From Dyadobacter sp. (GTDB taxonomy: Bacteria > Bacteroidota > Bacteroidia > Cytophagales > Spirosomataceae): 64,000 nucleotides of DNA. The translations under genes and the position numbers were made by a program. Shown here piece by piece: positions 8,173-17,361 of the stretch (within the stretch, counting starts at the first letter, position 1; each line of letters opens with the position of its first letter). The stretch lies in NCBI RefSeq assembly GCF_017744695.1, contig NZ_JAGIAS010000009.1, forward strand, positions 1-64,000. The letters run 5' to 3'. The notes under the pieces are model-generated. The model saw only the letters and a list, made by a program, of their open reading frames with translations, had not been told where the DNA came from and searched no databases.

Positions 8173-8193
8173 TTCTTAAAGAGGATTTATGAT

Positions 8194-8226
8194 CAAATGT
8201 AATCACTTTAGGTACATATAAACAAG
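8194..8226 (-). promoter_or_regulatory. Predicted promoter of the unknown anchored protein
   Basis: On the minus strand TATTTTG-like element TACATTTG lies at 8201-8194, matching TAnnTTTG. A CTTG lies about 21 bases further upstream (8226-8223). Transcription would start near 8187, about 15 bases before the ATG at 8172. Confidence 0.5.
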
Positions 8227-8400
8227 GGACTCTTTAAATCATTAACAGGCTCATTTACTGCAATATGTAGTAACCATGGGTTATTTAATATAGGATGAAT
8301 GGGTTATTTATTTGGATTTCAGAGATATGTATAGCAGGCCTGGGTTAACGATTGTTAAAATTCACTATCTTGATCCCTCCAACATGTACCCCTGAAAGCC

Positions 8401-8919
8401 ATGCGAACCGAACTGTCTTTGTCTGCGCTTTGTAAGCACACGGTACTGAGCCTGTTGCTGGCCTGCTGTGCATTCTCCCAGGAAAACACATTTACCCAAA
8501 AGGATTTCGAAGAGCTGAAACCGATCGTGGGAACCTGGCTGAATAAACGCCCGAGAGGTGATATTTACGAAACCTGGACCCGAAAAACTGACACGGAATT
8601 TATCGGGATGAGCTATACGGTGGCCGGCGCCGGTGCCGCAGCTGGCGATACGACGCCCCTTGAAAAGATCCGCCTTTATATCCGGGGTGGACAGATCGTT
8701 TACGCTCCGGTGGCCGCAGGGCAGAACGAGAATAAGGAGGTTTTGTTTAAACTAAAAAGCATCGAAGGCAAACGTTTCGTGTTCGAAAACCTGCAACACG
8801 ATTTTCCCAAGCGCATTGTCTATGATTTCAGGTCAAATGATTCGCTTTATGCCCATATTGAGGGGGAAGTGCAGTCCCGGCAGCGCAGAGTCGACTATCC
8901 CTACCGAAGAATACATTAA
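8401..8919 (+). CDS. DUF6265-family secreted protein
   Basis: A 172-residue protein with an N-terminal signal (SLLLACCAFSQ, cleavage near residue 26; a Cys pair could allow lipidation). The core reads like the DUF6265 lipocalin-like domain: a GTW turn (ELKPIVGTWLNK) at about residue 48, GMSYTVAG near residue 76, and the late FENLQHDFPKRIVYDF segment typical of this family. The function is unknown; the fold suggests binding of a small hydrophobic ligand. The DinB gene starts 15 bases downstream, so they are probably co-transcribed. Confidence 0.7.
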   Translation: MRTELSLSALCKHTVLSLLLACCAFSQENTFTQKDFEELKPIVGTWLNKRPRGDIYETWTRKTDTEFIGMSYTVAGAGAAAGDTTPLEKIRLYIRGGQIVYAPVAAGQNENKEVLFKLKSIEGKRFVFENLQHDFPKRIVYDFRSNDSLYAHIEGEVQSRQRRVDYPYRRIH

Positions 8920-8934
8920 ATTATCCATAACACC

Positions 8935-9453
8935 ATGAAGAGATCAGAGATCCTACCAATGCCCCCGTTTTTTGACCGATACATCAACCTAGTAGACGAT
9001 ATTGACCTTTTCGATGGTTTTTCAACACTTACGCCGGGGCATGTTTTTGCCGAAACGGAAAAGCTGATCGCGCTTGGAGACAGGGTTTATGCAGAAGGCA
9101 AATGGACTGTCAAGGACATTTTGCAGCACATAATCGATAATGAAAGGATTATGTCCTACCGGGCGCTTCGTTTTTCCAGGAATGATAAAACCCAGCTTCC
9201 GGGCTATGACGAAGCGATTCTTGCAGCAAATACGGTAGCCGGCCACCGCACCGTGGCCGATTTGATGGAGGAATGGAATGAGCTGCGCCGAAGCACCATC
9301 ACTTTGTTTAAGAACATGGATAAAGCCATGCTGACGCGCGTGGGCAATGCCAATCAGACCGAAATAACAGCGCTCGCTCTGGGTTTTGTGATCCTTGGGC
9401 ATCCGGTACACCACATGAACGTGCTCCGCGACCGCTATTTCCCGCTACTTTAA
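8935..9453 (+). CDS. DinB-superfamily protein
   Basis: A 172-residue four-helix protein of the DinB superfamily, with the metal triad suggested by His65 (LQHIIDNE) and His156/His160 (GHPVHHMNVLRDRYF). The WTVKDILQHIIDNERIM segment is typical of the DinB_2 subgroup, whose reactions are mostly unknown. It follows the DUF6265 gene with a 15-base gap. Its stop codon overlaps the stop of the convergent minus-strand gene by four bases, leaving no room for a separate terminator. Confidence 0.82.
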   Translation: MKRSEILPMPPFFDRYINLVDDIDLFDGFSTLTPGHVFAETEKLIALGDRVYAEGKWTVKDILQHIIDNERIMSYRALRFSRNDKTQLPGYDEAILAANTVAGHRTVADLMEEWNELRRSTITLFKNMDKAMLTRVGNANQTEITALALGFVILGHPVHHMNVLRDRYFPLL

Positions 9454-11465
9454 ACCCCTGCTAACTGTTCGAGCGCCTCTTCCACCTTAGTTACCGGCAA
9501 CTGGCAGGTTTTATCGAAGCAGACGTAAATGGCTGTTTTGGCATTTATTTCAGTTCGATTTTCCAGCAGCGGCAGCGTGGAGGAGGTGCTTGTGCCCATC
9601 ACGATTTTGTTGGGGACAAAAAAGCGATCAAAATCCTTGCGCATCGCATCTGCATCGCCACCGACGATCGCGATTTCAGCGGTGGGCACGGCACGCTGGC
9701 AATACAGGGCAGCCCAGTTGGTAACCCATTGCACATCCGCCAGCAGCAGTTTGGTCATTTTAGAAAGCATATTGTCGGCTATTTCCAGGTACTCGTCGCG
9801 ATCCAGCATTTTACCCAATGTGTAAAGATTATGGGCCATCATGGAGTTGGATGCCGGGATGACATTGTCAAAGAGCTCTTTTTTGCGCGCGATGAGCGCT
9901 TCGCCGTAGGTATCGGTAAAATGGAAGAAGCCTTCGGACTGGTCGAAGAAATTGCTTAACGTGTAATCGGCCAGGGTTTGTGCTTTTTGCAGCCAATCTT
10001 CCTCAAATGTGACCTGGTACAGCCCAAGATACCCCTCTATAACCGCGGCGTAATCTTCCAGAAAGCCGGTCACCGTGGCTACACCATTCTTGTAGCTGTG
10101 TTTCAAACGGTTTCCCTCCGTCATTTTGGATGCGATGAACTGCCCGGTAGCAATGGCCAGACCGCGTATTTCTTCATGCCCTAGCGCGCGGTAGGAATCA
10201 GTTAACCCTTTGATCAGTAGTCCGTTCCATGATGCCAGTATCTTGTCGTCCAGTCCCGGCCTGATTTTCGACCGGCGTTTTTCGGCCAGTTTGGCTAATG
10301 CATTTTCATACAATGCAGGAAAATCGCCGGCCTGAATTCCGGCGGTTTTTGCCGCATATTCAACGGGCTCGGTCAGGTGTAGGTGATTGTAACCGTGCTC
10401 CCAATTCCCTTGCCGCGATATTTTGTAAAGTTTTGAAAACCAGTTGAAATCTTCGCCCAATGCGGCTTTAAGCTCCTGCTCGGTCCAAATGTAAAATTTG
10501 CCTTCGATGCCTTCGCTGTCCGCGTCCAATGCCGAGAAGAAGCCGCCGTCCGCACTGCGCATCTCGCTTGTGAGCCATTGAATGGTTTGCTCGATACGGC
10601 TTGCATAAAGCGGGTTCTGAGTCAGCGCATAGGCTTCTGCGTAAATGCTAAGCAACTGCCCGTTATCGTAAAGCATTTTCTCGAAATGCGGGATAAACCA
10701 ATCCTCGTCCACCGAATAGCGCGCCCAGCCGCCACCGACGTGATCGTAAATCCCACCCAGGGCAATGCGGTTCAGCGAGAGCTCAACCTGCGCCAATGCT
10801 TCGGGATTTTGGCTGATATCGAAATAGCGCAGCAAAAATTTGTAGATCGAAGGCATCATGAATTTCGGCGCACGGTCCATACCACCTTTCTGTGTATCAA
10901 AACGCCGCTGAATTTGCTCGAACATCAGGTCTGCATCGCTGGTATTGAACTGAACAGTACCACTGACCAGGCCGTATTTCTGGCTCTCGGAAGCGACCAT
11001 GTTTTGGACAAAGCCCTCAGCGGAGCTGGCCAGCTCGTCGTAGTGATTGGTAAATGCCTGGTTAATGCTCTTTAAAAGCTGCACCCAGTTTTGAGCAGGC
11101 AGGTAGGTCACCCCGTAAAATGGTTTAGTATCCGGCAGCAGGAACACATTCAGCGGCCAACCCCCACGCACGCCCATGGCTTGCACGGCGTCCATGTATA
11201 CCGCGTCCACGTCGGGCCGCTCTTCCCGGTCGACCTTGATGCACACGAAATATTCATTCATTACCTGGGCTATGGGCTCCTTTTCAAAGCATTCGCGTTC
11301 CATCACGTGGCACCAGTGGCAGGCTGAATAGCCGATACTGACCAGGATAGGTTTGTTTTCGCTTTTGGCTTTGGATAATGCTTCTTCACCCCAGGGATAC
11401 CAATCCACCGGATTGTGGGCGTGTTGAAGCAAATATGGGCTGGTTTCTTTGCTGAGTCGGTTCAT
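9450..11465 (-). CDS. Thioredoxin-domain protein of the YyaL/SPATA20 (DUF255) family
   Basis: A 671-residue cytosolic protein. The first 170 residues form the DUF255 thioredoxin-like domain beginning NRLSKETSPYLLQHA, with a CHWC motif (Cys49, Cys52) in YSACHWCHVME. The rest is an (alpha/alpha)6 barrel resembling N-acylglucosamine epimerases and glycoside hydrolases, with motifs such as GGIYDHVGGGWARYSVD and FFSALDADSEG. Length and architecture match the family from bacteria to mammals, whose biochemical role is still unclear. The upstream T9SS gene ends 17 bases before its start, so they may share a transcript. Confidence 0.88.
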   Translation of the reverse strand: MNRLSKETSPYLLQHAHNPVDWYPWGEEALSKAKSENKPILVSIGYSACHWCHVMERECFEKEPIAQVMNEYFVCIKVDREERPDVDAVYMDAVQAMGVRGGWPLNVFLLPDTKPFYGVTYLPAQNWVQLLKSINQAFTNHYDELASSAEGFVQNMVASESQKYGLVSGTVQFNTSDADLMFEQIQRRFDTQKGGMDRAPKFMMPSIYKFLLRYFDISQNPEALAQVELSLNRIALGGIYDHVGGGWARYSVDEDWFIPHFEKMLYDNGQLLSIYAEAYALTQNPLYASRIEQTIQWLTSEMRSADGGFFSALDADSEGIEGKFYIWTEQELKAALGEDFNWFSKLYKISRQGNWEHGYNHLHLTEPVEYAAKTAGIQAGDFPALYENALAKLAEKRRSKIRPGLDDKILASWNGLLIKGLTDSYRALGHEEIRGLAIATGQFIASKMTEGNRLKHSYKNGVATVTGFLEDYAAVIEGYLGLYQVTFEEDWLQKAQTLADYTLSNFFDQSEGFFHFTDTYGEALIARKKELFDNVIPASNSMMAHNLYTLGKMLDRDEYLEIADNMLSKMTKLLLADVQWVTNWAALYCQRAVPTAEIAIVGGDADAMRKDFDRFFVPNKIVMGTSTSSTLPLLENRTEINAKTAIYVCFDKTCQLPVTKVEEALEQLAGV

Positions 11466-11482
11466 AGCAGTGCAGGCAGCGG

Positions 11483-13114
11483 CTATTGCAGGATCACTAC
11501 CTTTTTAATGACAGTTCGGTTATTGGTAGTAAAACGGGCAAAATACATGCCAGACGATAGTTTAGGCAAAGGGATCGTCATCCTGGTTTGGCCGGCGAAT
11601 GCTTTCAGTTTTTGTTGCAGAAATATCTGCCCTTTGCTATTGGTCAATGCAAATTCGACGTCGGTAACGCCGTTGATACCCGCCAGCGAAACGTTAAGCT
11701 CCCGTGCCGCCGGGTTTGGATAAACATTTACCATATCGATAGACGGTTCGACACCATTGACAGAATCGTTCAAATCGAATTTACAGAGGAAAACCTCTTT
11801 TCCCTTTAACGTAATGTTGCGCGCCCAGTTCTGATAGGAAACGGTGATCGAAGTCGTAGCGTTATCGGCTGCATATGGATTTTGAGCGGCGATCAGGATA
11901 TTCTGGCCCTTTACAATGCCTCGCCAAACCGGGCTTTGCTGTTCCATATTGTCCCGCGCCGACATGGGGATCACCAGCTGATAAGCCCCTTCAAGCATAT
12001 CCTTGAATTGGGAGAGCCTGTACAGCCCGTAAATGAAATGCTCGTAGGGCGCATAATTTTCCTGCCTGTCGGCCGATAAAAACGGGTTTTCCCAAAGCCA
12101 GAGGCCCTTTGCTCCGGAAAAGAAGGGGAAAATAGCGGTGGCTTCCGCCATAAAATCGGTGATCAGCGGGATGTTCGGGTCATAGCTATCGTGTACACGC
12201 AGCCATACGAACGGGATGATAGGCTTGGTGCTCCAAGCGGCATTCACTTCAATACTGAATAGCAGGTAGGAGAGGTAGTCCTTGCCGATAGGGTGATCGT
12301 AACCATAATAGTAATAGGGCGAGGGCGACAGAAAGTCCATGGCATTGTAAAAGCTACCTCCGATCTTTCCCGCATTGTCCTGCATCAGGTAATGCGTACG
12401 TGCAAGGTTAGTGGTCCAGTCCTGCCAGCTGTTGGCGGTGATATTCAGCCAGGTATTGCGGATGGGAACGTCGCTGTAACTGGTCAATGAAGCCTTTACA
12501 CCTTTCGCGCGCAGACGGTTAGCGGCCTCGGTATACCACCAGCGGATATCCCGCTTGTAAGTAGCGAGGAAGTCGGCGTCGGACAGGTTTCGGTAGCTTT
12601 GGGGGATCTGCGTATTGGTTTTCAAGGCAAGAATATCGCGGTCTTCGCGCTGCATGCGTTCAATGTCCAGGCACACCACATCGGTGCTGGTAACAGTGCT
12701 TGCATAATTATCCCAGTAGCTCCGGTAAGCGGCAGTATCATTGCCCCACGGGCTTTTCAGCACATTATCGGCCCACGGCTGGTTACCACTCGATGTGGCC
12801 ACCCCGTACCAGAGCATTGCGCGCTGGCCTGGCGCGAGCGAGCCAGGTTCAGAACCGCTGAATGCGGAAATATGGCTGAAACCATGCCTCAGTGGCTGTG
12901 ACTGGGTGTCCCCGAAGCGCGGTCCGCTGTAAATTACTTTAAATGGGAGCGAAAACTCGGGGAATTTGCCCCATTCGATGCTATTGTTCGTTTTTACCGG
13001 GTTTAGCACATAACCGGGCTGGCAATTTTGACTCTGCGCTTTTGATGCGCAGAGCAGTACACTCAGAAATATGCTGAAAAATGCCTTTGAATAGATGTTT
13101 GTATAGTATGTCAT
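11483..13114 (-). CDS. Secreted protein with type IX secretion C-terminal sorting domain
   Basis: A 543-residue secreted protein with a signal peptide (cleavage near SQA/QNCQPG). The C-terminal 80 residues (VYPNPAARELNVS to KKVVILQ) form a type A T9SS sorting domain, marking it for transport across the outer membrane and surface attachment. The central 400 residues are rich in Trp and Tyr and contain acidic strand ends such as DVVCLDIERM and IPFVWLRVHDSYD, reminiscent of a TIM-barrel glycosidase, but I cannot place it in a family. The thioredoxin-domain gene follows 17 bases downstream. Confidence 0.75.
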   Translation of the reverse strand: MTYYTNIYSKAFFSIFLSVLLCASKAQSQNCQPGYVLNPVKTNNSIEWGKFPEFSLPFKVIYSGPRFGDTQSQPLRHGFSHISAFSGSEPGSLAPGQRAMLWYGVATSSGNQPWADNVLKSPWGNDTAAYRSYWDNYASTVTSTDVVCLDIERMQREDRDILALKTNTQIPQSYRNLSDADFLATYKRDIRWWYTEAANRLRAKGVKASLTSYSDVPIRNTWLNITANSWQDWTTNLARTHYLMQDNAGKIGGSFYNAMDFLSPSPYYYYGYDHPIGKDYLSYLLFSIEVNAAWSTKPIIPFVWLRVHDSYDPNIPLITDFMAEATAIFPFFSGAKGLWLWENPFLSADRQENYAPYEHFIYGLYRLSQFKDMLEGAYQLVIPMSARDNMEQQSPVWRGIVKGQNILIAAQNPYAADNATTSITVSYQNWARNITLKGKEVFLCKFDLNDSVNGVEPSIDMVNVYPNPAARELNVSLAGINGVTDVEFALTNSKGQIFLQQKLKAFAGQTRMTIPLPKLSSGMYFARFTTNNRTVIKKVVILQ

Positions 13115-13137
13115 AAGATAAGACCAGACAAATTCGT

Positions 13138-13145
13138 TACTTTTG
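13138..13145 (+). promoter_or_regulatory. Predicted -7 element upstream of a lipoprotein gene
   Basis: TACTTTTG matches the Bacteroidota -7 consensus TAnnTTTG. No good -33 element is seen at the expected distance. If used, transcription starts near 13152 and the four 14-base repeats lie in the untranslated leader of the gene at 13267. Confidence 0.4.
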
Positions 13146-13168
13146 CAATGTCGCCAATTTCATTTTTC

Positions 13169-13224
13169 CGGGACGCGCAGTCCGCGACGCGTAGTCCGGG
13201 ACGCGCAATCCGGGACGCACAGTT
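13169..13224 (+). repeat. Four tandem 14-base repeats
   Basis: Four consecutive 14-base units: CGGGACGCGCAGTC, CGCGACGCGTAGTC, CGGGACGCGCAATC and CGGGACGCACAGTT. Each differs from the consensus at one to three positions. They lie between two divergent genes, 43 bases before the lipoprotein start codon and downstream of a possible -7 element. The unit length is not a multiple of three and there is no open frame through it, so it is non-coding. Confidence 0.9.
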
Positions 13225-13266
13225 CAGCAGAATAGAAATTGCCTTGAAACGTAAAATACAATCAAC

Positions 13267-13722
13267 ATGAAACGACTACTTCTTTTTGTTCCAGTCCTGT
13301 TTTTCTCGCTTTTGATGATTAGCTGTGGTGGCAAAGATAACAACGAAACGCCGGAGCCGACAGCAAAGAGTAAAATACTGGTCAATTATCCATGGAGAAT
13401 GTCTTCCGTAACGGATTTGTCTGGAAAAGACATTCCTAAAACGCAATTAAGTGGTGACACAAAGTTCATTCTGGAAATGGACATTCAGTTCCAGCAAAAC
13501 GCGACGGTGAGGGCTTTGGATCAAAATTCCAGCCAGGTAATCAATGGCGGCACCTGGTATCTGATCAACGAAGAAAAGGCGCTGGATATCAAGATCGTCG
13601 GATTCTCCGGTGAATTCGGACTGGAAGAGCTGACCAACAGCAAAATGAGGCTGAAAAGCAAAATGCCGGTTAACGGGGTAGAGCAGGAGGCGATCATGGT
13701 CTTCCAGCCTGTGATCAAATAA
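13267..13722 (+). CDS. Lipocalin-like lipoprotein of unknown function
   Basis: A 151-residue lipoprotein with signal and lipobox (FFSLLMISCGGKD, Cys20). The mature part resembles the small lipocalin-like domains common among Bacteroidota lipoproteins: an early YPWRMSSVTD strand, a central TWYLINEEKALDIKI pair and a late strand near MRLKSKM. No catalytic motif is present and no ligand can be named. It is flanked by a terminator 28 bases downstream and preceded by the 14-base tandem repeats, so it is probably a single-gene transcript. Confidence 0.7.
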   Translation: MKRLLLFVPVLFFSLLMISCGGKDNNETPEPTAKSKILVNYPWRMSSVTDLSGKDIPKTQLSGDTKFILEMDIQFQQNATVRALDQNSSQVINGGTWYLINEEKALDIKIVGFSGEFGLEELTNSKMRLKSKMPVNGVEQEAIMVFQPVIK

Positions 13723-13750
13723 CCGGTGGTGCAGTATACAATTTATAGTG

Positions 13751-13779
13751 AAAAGCGGCGGCTAAAATCTGCCGCTTTT
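13751..13779 (+). terminator. Intrinsic terminator after the lipoprotein gene
   Basis: Inverted repeat AAAAGCGGC at 13751 pairing with GCCGCTTTT ending at 13779, extended by one more pair near the loop, and followed by CTTATTTT. It separates the lipoprotein gene from the MFS gene that starts 25 bases later. Confidence 0.85.
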
Positions 13780-13803
13780 CTTATTTTGTACAAATTTTTT
13801 TGA

Positions 13804-15117
13804 ATGAAAAAGAACGTTCCCTCCATCATCAACGCGTGGTGCATGTACGACTGGGCCAATTCAGTGCACGCATTGGTGATCGTTTCCAGCATTTTCCCCG
13901 TCTATTTCAGCGCGACCGCATTAAGCGCTTCGGGTACGCCCGAGGTTAATTTTTTTGGGGCGCAGATCAAAAGCTCCGTACTTTTCTCCTACACGGTCTC
14001 CGTTTCATTCCTTATCACAGCATTGCTGATCCCCATTTGCACGGCCATTGCCGATTTTACAGGGAAGAAGAAGCGGTTTATGCAGTTTTTCTGCTACACC
14101 GGGGCGGTGAGCTGTATGCTGCTATATTTTTTTACCAAAGAAACTATGCTTTCCGGGGTGTTTCTCTTTGGTTTGAGTTTGATCGGATGGAGCGGTAGTA
14201 TCGTCTTCTACGACTCTTACTTGCCCGAGATCGCTACCGAAGATCGATTCGACAAGTACAGTGCGCGTGGTTTTTCGCTGGGGTACCTGGGTAGCGTGTT
14301 GTTGTTACTGTTCAATTTGAGCATGATCCTGGCGCCGCAATTCTACGGCATTACCCAGAAGTCGCTTCCTGCACGTATTTCATTTTTTACCGTGGGAGTG
14401 TGGTGGATACTGTTTGCCCAGATCCCATTTTATTACCTGCCATCAGGCAACGCGGAGAAGGAAAAGAGCGGGAACTGGATATTTCACGGGTTTAGGGAAC
14501 TAAGAAAGGTATACGGGCGTCTGCGCGAGCAGCCTTACCTGGCCAAGTTTCTGAGCGCGTTTTTCATCTATACGATGGGCTTGCGCACGGTCATGTACGT
14601 GGCGACGATCTTTGGTGCAAATGAATTGAAATTGCCTTCGCAAAGCCTGATCATCACCGTGCTGCTGATTCAGCTGGTCGGGATTGCCGGCTCTTACACA
14701 TTTGCCTGGCTATCGGGAAAGATCGGTAATATCTATGCTTTAATGATTGGGGTCGCTGTCTGGATCGGCATCTGCACCGGGGCTTATTACACCACCGAAG
14801 CGATGGAGTTTTACGTGATCGCCTGCACGGTGGGGATGGTAATGGGCGGCATTCAGTCGCTTTCCCGGTCGACTTATTCCAAACTGATCCCTGAGAATAT
14901 CACGGACACTGCTTCCTATTTCAGCTTTTACGATGTGACCGAAAAGCTCGCGATCGTGATTGGTACATTTATATATGGTACCGTCGAGCATATTACAGGC
15001 AGCATGCGCAACAGCATATTGGCATTGCTGGTTATTTTCGTGATCGGCTTGATGCTGCTATACCGCATTCCTTCCAGGAAAGTTTACAACTTCGAATTGG
15101 ATCGTAACGAAAATTGA
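13804..15117 (+). CDS. MFS permease of the UMF1/Atg22-like family
   Basis: A 437-residue inner-membrane protein with about 12 hydrophobic segments. It opens with INAWCMYDWANSVHALVI; the YDWANS signature marks the UMF1 (Atg22-like) branch of the major facilitator superfamily. A loop between the two halves (residues about 215-250) is charged. Other landmarks are GWSGSIVFYDSYLPEIA near residue 140 and GGIQSLSRSTYSKLIPE near residue 350. The substrate is not known for bacterial members; amino-acid export is a guess by analogy with Atg22. The start is 24 bases after the preceding terminator. Confidence 0.85.
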   Translation: MKKNVPSIINAWCMYDWANSVHALVIVSSIFPVYFSATALSASGTPEVNFFGAQIKSSVLFSYTVSVSFLITALLIPICTAIADFTGKKKRFMQFFCYTGAVSCMLLYFFTKETMLSGVFLFGLSLIGWSGSIVFYDSYLPEIATEDRFDKYSARGFSLGYLGSVLLLLFNLSMILAPQFYGITQKSLPARISFFTVGVWWILFAQIPFYYLPSGNAEKEKSGNWIFHGFRELRKVYGRLREQPYLAKFLSAFFIYTMGLRTVMYVATIFGANELKLPSQSLIITVLLIQLVGIAGSYTFAWLSGKIGNIYALMIGVAVWIGICTGAYYTTEAMEFYVIACTVGMVMGGIQSLSRSTYSKLIPENITDTASYFSFYDVTEKLAIVIGTFIYGTVEHITGSMRNSILALLVIFVIGLMLLYRIPSRKVYNFELDRNEN

Positions 15118-15141
15118 GCTAATATCGCGGCACCAAAAAGC

Positions 15142-15216
15142 AGGATGTTAGCTCAGCTGGTTCAGAGCGCCGCCTTGACAGGGCGGAGGTCAGCGGTTCG
15201 AACCCGCTACGTCCTA
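15142..15216 (+). tRNA. tRNA-Val (anticodon GAC)
   Basis: A complete cloverleaf of 75 bases. Acceptor arm AGGATGT pairs with ACGTCCT, D stem GCTC with GAGC, anticodon stem CCGCC with GGCGG around loop TTGACAG (anticodon GAC, reading GUC/GUU valine codons), and T arm AGCGG-TTCGAAC-CCGCT. The discriminator is A and no CCA is encoded, so CCA is added after transcription. A terminator follows eight bases later. Confidence 0.95.
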
Positions 15217-15223
15217 CAAATGT

Positions 15224-15256
15224 AAAGGCCTGTATGATTGCAGGCCTTTGTTGTTT
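15224..15256 (+). terminator. Terminator after tRNA-Val
   Basis: AAAGGCCTG at 15224-15232 pairs with CAGGCCTTT at 15241-15249 around an eight-base loop, followed by GTTGTTTG. It ends the tRNA transcript before the convergent SBBP-repeat gene. Confidence 0.8.
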
Positions 15257-15293
15257 GCTTCTTAATATCAATCCCTGATAACCAGTCGGCTAG

Positions 15294-16586
15294 TCACAAT
15301 GGATGGGCGATCACAAACATGTCGCGTACACCGGCTGCGATTTTGGAGCTGCCACCGAAAGTGAGATTGCCTCTGTAAAATCCTGTCAGGTAAGGTTTGC
15401 CATGAGACCCTACCGCGACGCCCGTACCGATGACAAAGTCGTCGCTGCGCGGAAATTCTGCGCGTTGGAGCGAGCCGTCCGGACCATATTTTAACAGGAC
15501 CGAAACATTGCTGATCACATAAGTATTGCCCGATTGGTCTGTGGCTACTCCCGCGCCCTGGGAATTCATATCAAGGGGCGTGCCCCATAACAAACTGCCG
15601 TCGGAACTGTATTTGTTTAAAAAGCCGTTGGCTTCTACTTCGTGTTGGCCGGTCACAAATATATTGCCAAGCCTGTCTGTGGTGATGCCTATGCCTGAGT
15701 CAGAGTCCGGCCCTCCGTTTGACAGCATCCATTGAAACGAGCCGTCCTTGCTGTATTTGGCAATAAACACGTCCGCGTTACCTGCGGAAGTTCTGGTGGT
15801 ATTGCCAAAGGTTGTTGTGCCGAAATAGGTACCGGTTACATAAACATCGCCACTATTGGGGTCTGTGGCAATTCCGTTGCCGGTTTCGCGGTGGCTGCCT
15901 CCTGCTGATTGTACCCACAAAAATTCTCCGTTGGTGTCGTATTTGGCGACAAACAGATCGAATTCTCCGGCGGATTGCTTACGAATGCTGCCAAAAAAGC
16001 CGGTGCCCTGAAACTCCCCGGTCACATACACATTGGCCATATTATCGATGGCCAGGTCATATCCGCGCTCCCCACCGTCGCTGCCGGCGGAGCGTATCCA
16101 CTGTGCCTGTCCGTTGGTGTTATATTTGGCGATGAACACATCGGCGCTGCCCGCGGAGGTAACCGAGAAGTTGCCGGCAGAAATTGTTTCATAATAATGG
16201 CCGGTCACGTATACGTTGCCGTTTGCATCGACGGCAATGCCGTGTCCCTCGTCGTATGAGGTGCCCCCGATGGTTTCCACCCATTCAAGCAGTCCGTCTG
16301 GCTTATATTTCGCGATAAATACATCGGTGTTTCCCGCAACGGTTTTGGTAATGCTTCCGAAAGTGGTAGTAGCAGAAAATGATCCGGTCACATAAATGTT
16401 GTTTGCCGTGTCCAATGCAATGTCATAGCCGATGGCATTTCCTGCGGTTATAATAATGGGTGGGGTTATAGTCCCGATTGTATCCGGTTTTCCGACACTC
16501 TCAGGGATAGGAGCAGGTTCATGGGTGTGTGAGTTTTTGCATTGCCATAGTCCTAAACATAAAATGAAAAGACAAATATATCTCAT
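15294..16586 (-). CDS. SBBP-repeat beta-propeller lipoprotein
   Basis: A 430-residue lipoprotein (signal and lipobox LCLGLWQCKNS, Cys16). After a Pro-rich linker (about residues 17-40) comes a series of about seven repeats, each ending in a strand of the form NVYVTG followed by an aromatic-Gly turn (for example TTTFG). This is typical of the SBBP (seven-bladed beta-propeller) repeat. The sixth repeat is degenerate (NTYVISN). Such proteins are exposed on the surface or in the periplasm and often support binding; no enzyme motif is visible. It stands alone between a tRNA and a divergent HD hydrolase. Confidence 0.85.
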   Translation of the reverse strand: MRYICLFILCLGLWQCKNSHTHEPAPIPESVGKPDTIGTITPPIIITAGNAIGYDIALDTANNIYVTGSFSATTTFGSITKTVAGNTDVFIAKYKPDGLLEWVETIGGTSYDEGHGIAVDANGNVYVTGHYYETISAGNFSVTSAGSADVFIAKYNTNGQAQWIRSAGSDGGERGYDLAIDNMANVYVTGEFQGTGFFGSIRKQSAGEFDLFVAKYDTNGEFLWVQSAGGSHRETGNGIATDPNSGDVYVTGTYFGTTTFGNTTRTSAGNADVFIAKYSKDGSFQWMLSNGGPDSDSGIGITTDRLGNIFVTGQHEVEANGFLNKYSSDGSLLWGTPLDMNSQGAGVATDQSGNTYVISNVSVLLKYGPDGSLQRAEFPRSDDFVIGTGVAVGSHGKPYLTGFYRGNLTFGGSSKIAAGVRDMFVIAHPL

Positions 16587-16764
16587 GATAAATGAAAGAT
16601 TTGGTAAGAAGTAAATCCGGCCGGATCAGGTGATTGCGGATACATAGACCAAAATACAGGCCCATTGAGTTGCACGGTTTCAGTAATAATTTCAATAACC
16701 AGAGTTTTATTATTACTTTAAAAAGACAAAGCTGAATTGAATCTGGAATTGTTGATTGTATTGA

Positions 16765-17346
16765 ATGATTATGCTGGAATTGACGGAGCGCCGATGGGCG
16801 TTGTTTGATTATGTGAAGGAAATGCACGGCGGTCAGAAACGTAAATACACCGGTGCACCCTACTACACGCATTTACTGAGCGTAGCCGACCGCGTCGAAC
16901 AATACGTGCAAAATGGTTATGAAACCGAAATAGCATTTTGCCACGATTTGATCGAAGACACCGAGTGTTCATTGGCTGACTTGTCTTACAAACTGATGAG
17001 CATTGGCTATAACATCGAGGAGGACGAGGTGATACTTGCCGGCGTAGACGACCTGACCGATAAATATACCACCGAAAGGTATCCGTCACTGAACAGGGCG
17101 GAGCGGAAGGAGCTTGAAAGCGCAAGGATAGTAGCGTCACGGCCGATTGCCCAGACTGTCAAGTACGCGGATATTATCGATAATATGCTTTCGCTGGCCG
17201 AGCATGATCCGGGCTTTGCACGGGTGTACGCGCGTGAAGTGGATAGTTATTTATGGAAGATCAATATGGGAAATCCAGGGCTCTACGCGGCTTGTTGCCA
17301 ACTTCTGACGGAGGTCAAGGGCAAACTGAGGATCGACCAGAATTAG
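16765..17346 (+). CDS. HD-domain phosphohydrolase, Mesh1/SpoT-hydrolase type
   Basis: A 193-residue cytosolic protein matching the hydrolase half of RelA/SpoT enzymes: His36 in YYTHLLSV, His60-Asp61 in FCHDLIEDT, and Asp136 in TVKYADIIDNM. These are the metal ligands expected for manganese-dependent HD hydrolases. The early KRKYTGAPYYTH segment parallels the KRKDGTPYINH motif of Mesh1. No synthetase, TGS or ACT domain is present. (p)ppGpp or NADPH hydrolysis is the family precedent, but substrate is inferred. ATG at 16765 is used; a second ATG lies two codons later. Confidence 0.8.
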   Translation: MIMLELTERRWALFDYVKEMHGGQKRKYTGAPYYTHLLSVADRVEQYVQNGYETEIAFCHDLIEDTECSLADLSYKLMSIGYNIEEDEVILAGVDDLTDKYTTERYPSLNRAERKELESARIVASRPIAQTVKYADIIDNMLSLAEHDPGFARVYAREVDSYLWKINMGNPGLYAACCQLLTEVKGKLRIDQN

Positions 17347-17361
17347 ATCAGGCTCATTAAA

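Noticed and set aside
13169..13224. Possible CRISPR array
   Set aside because: Units are 14 bases, directly adjacent and without spacers; no cas genes are present.
15142..15216. Reading the tRNA as tRNA-Asp because of the GAC triplet
   Set aside because: GAC is the anticodon, not the codon; it pairs with valine codons GUC/GUU.
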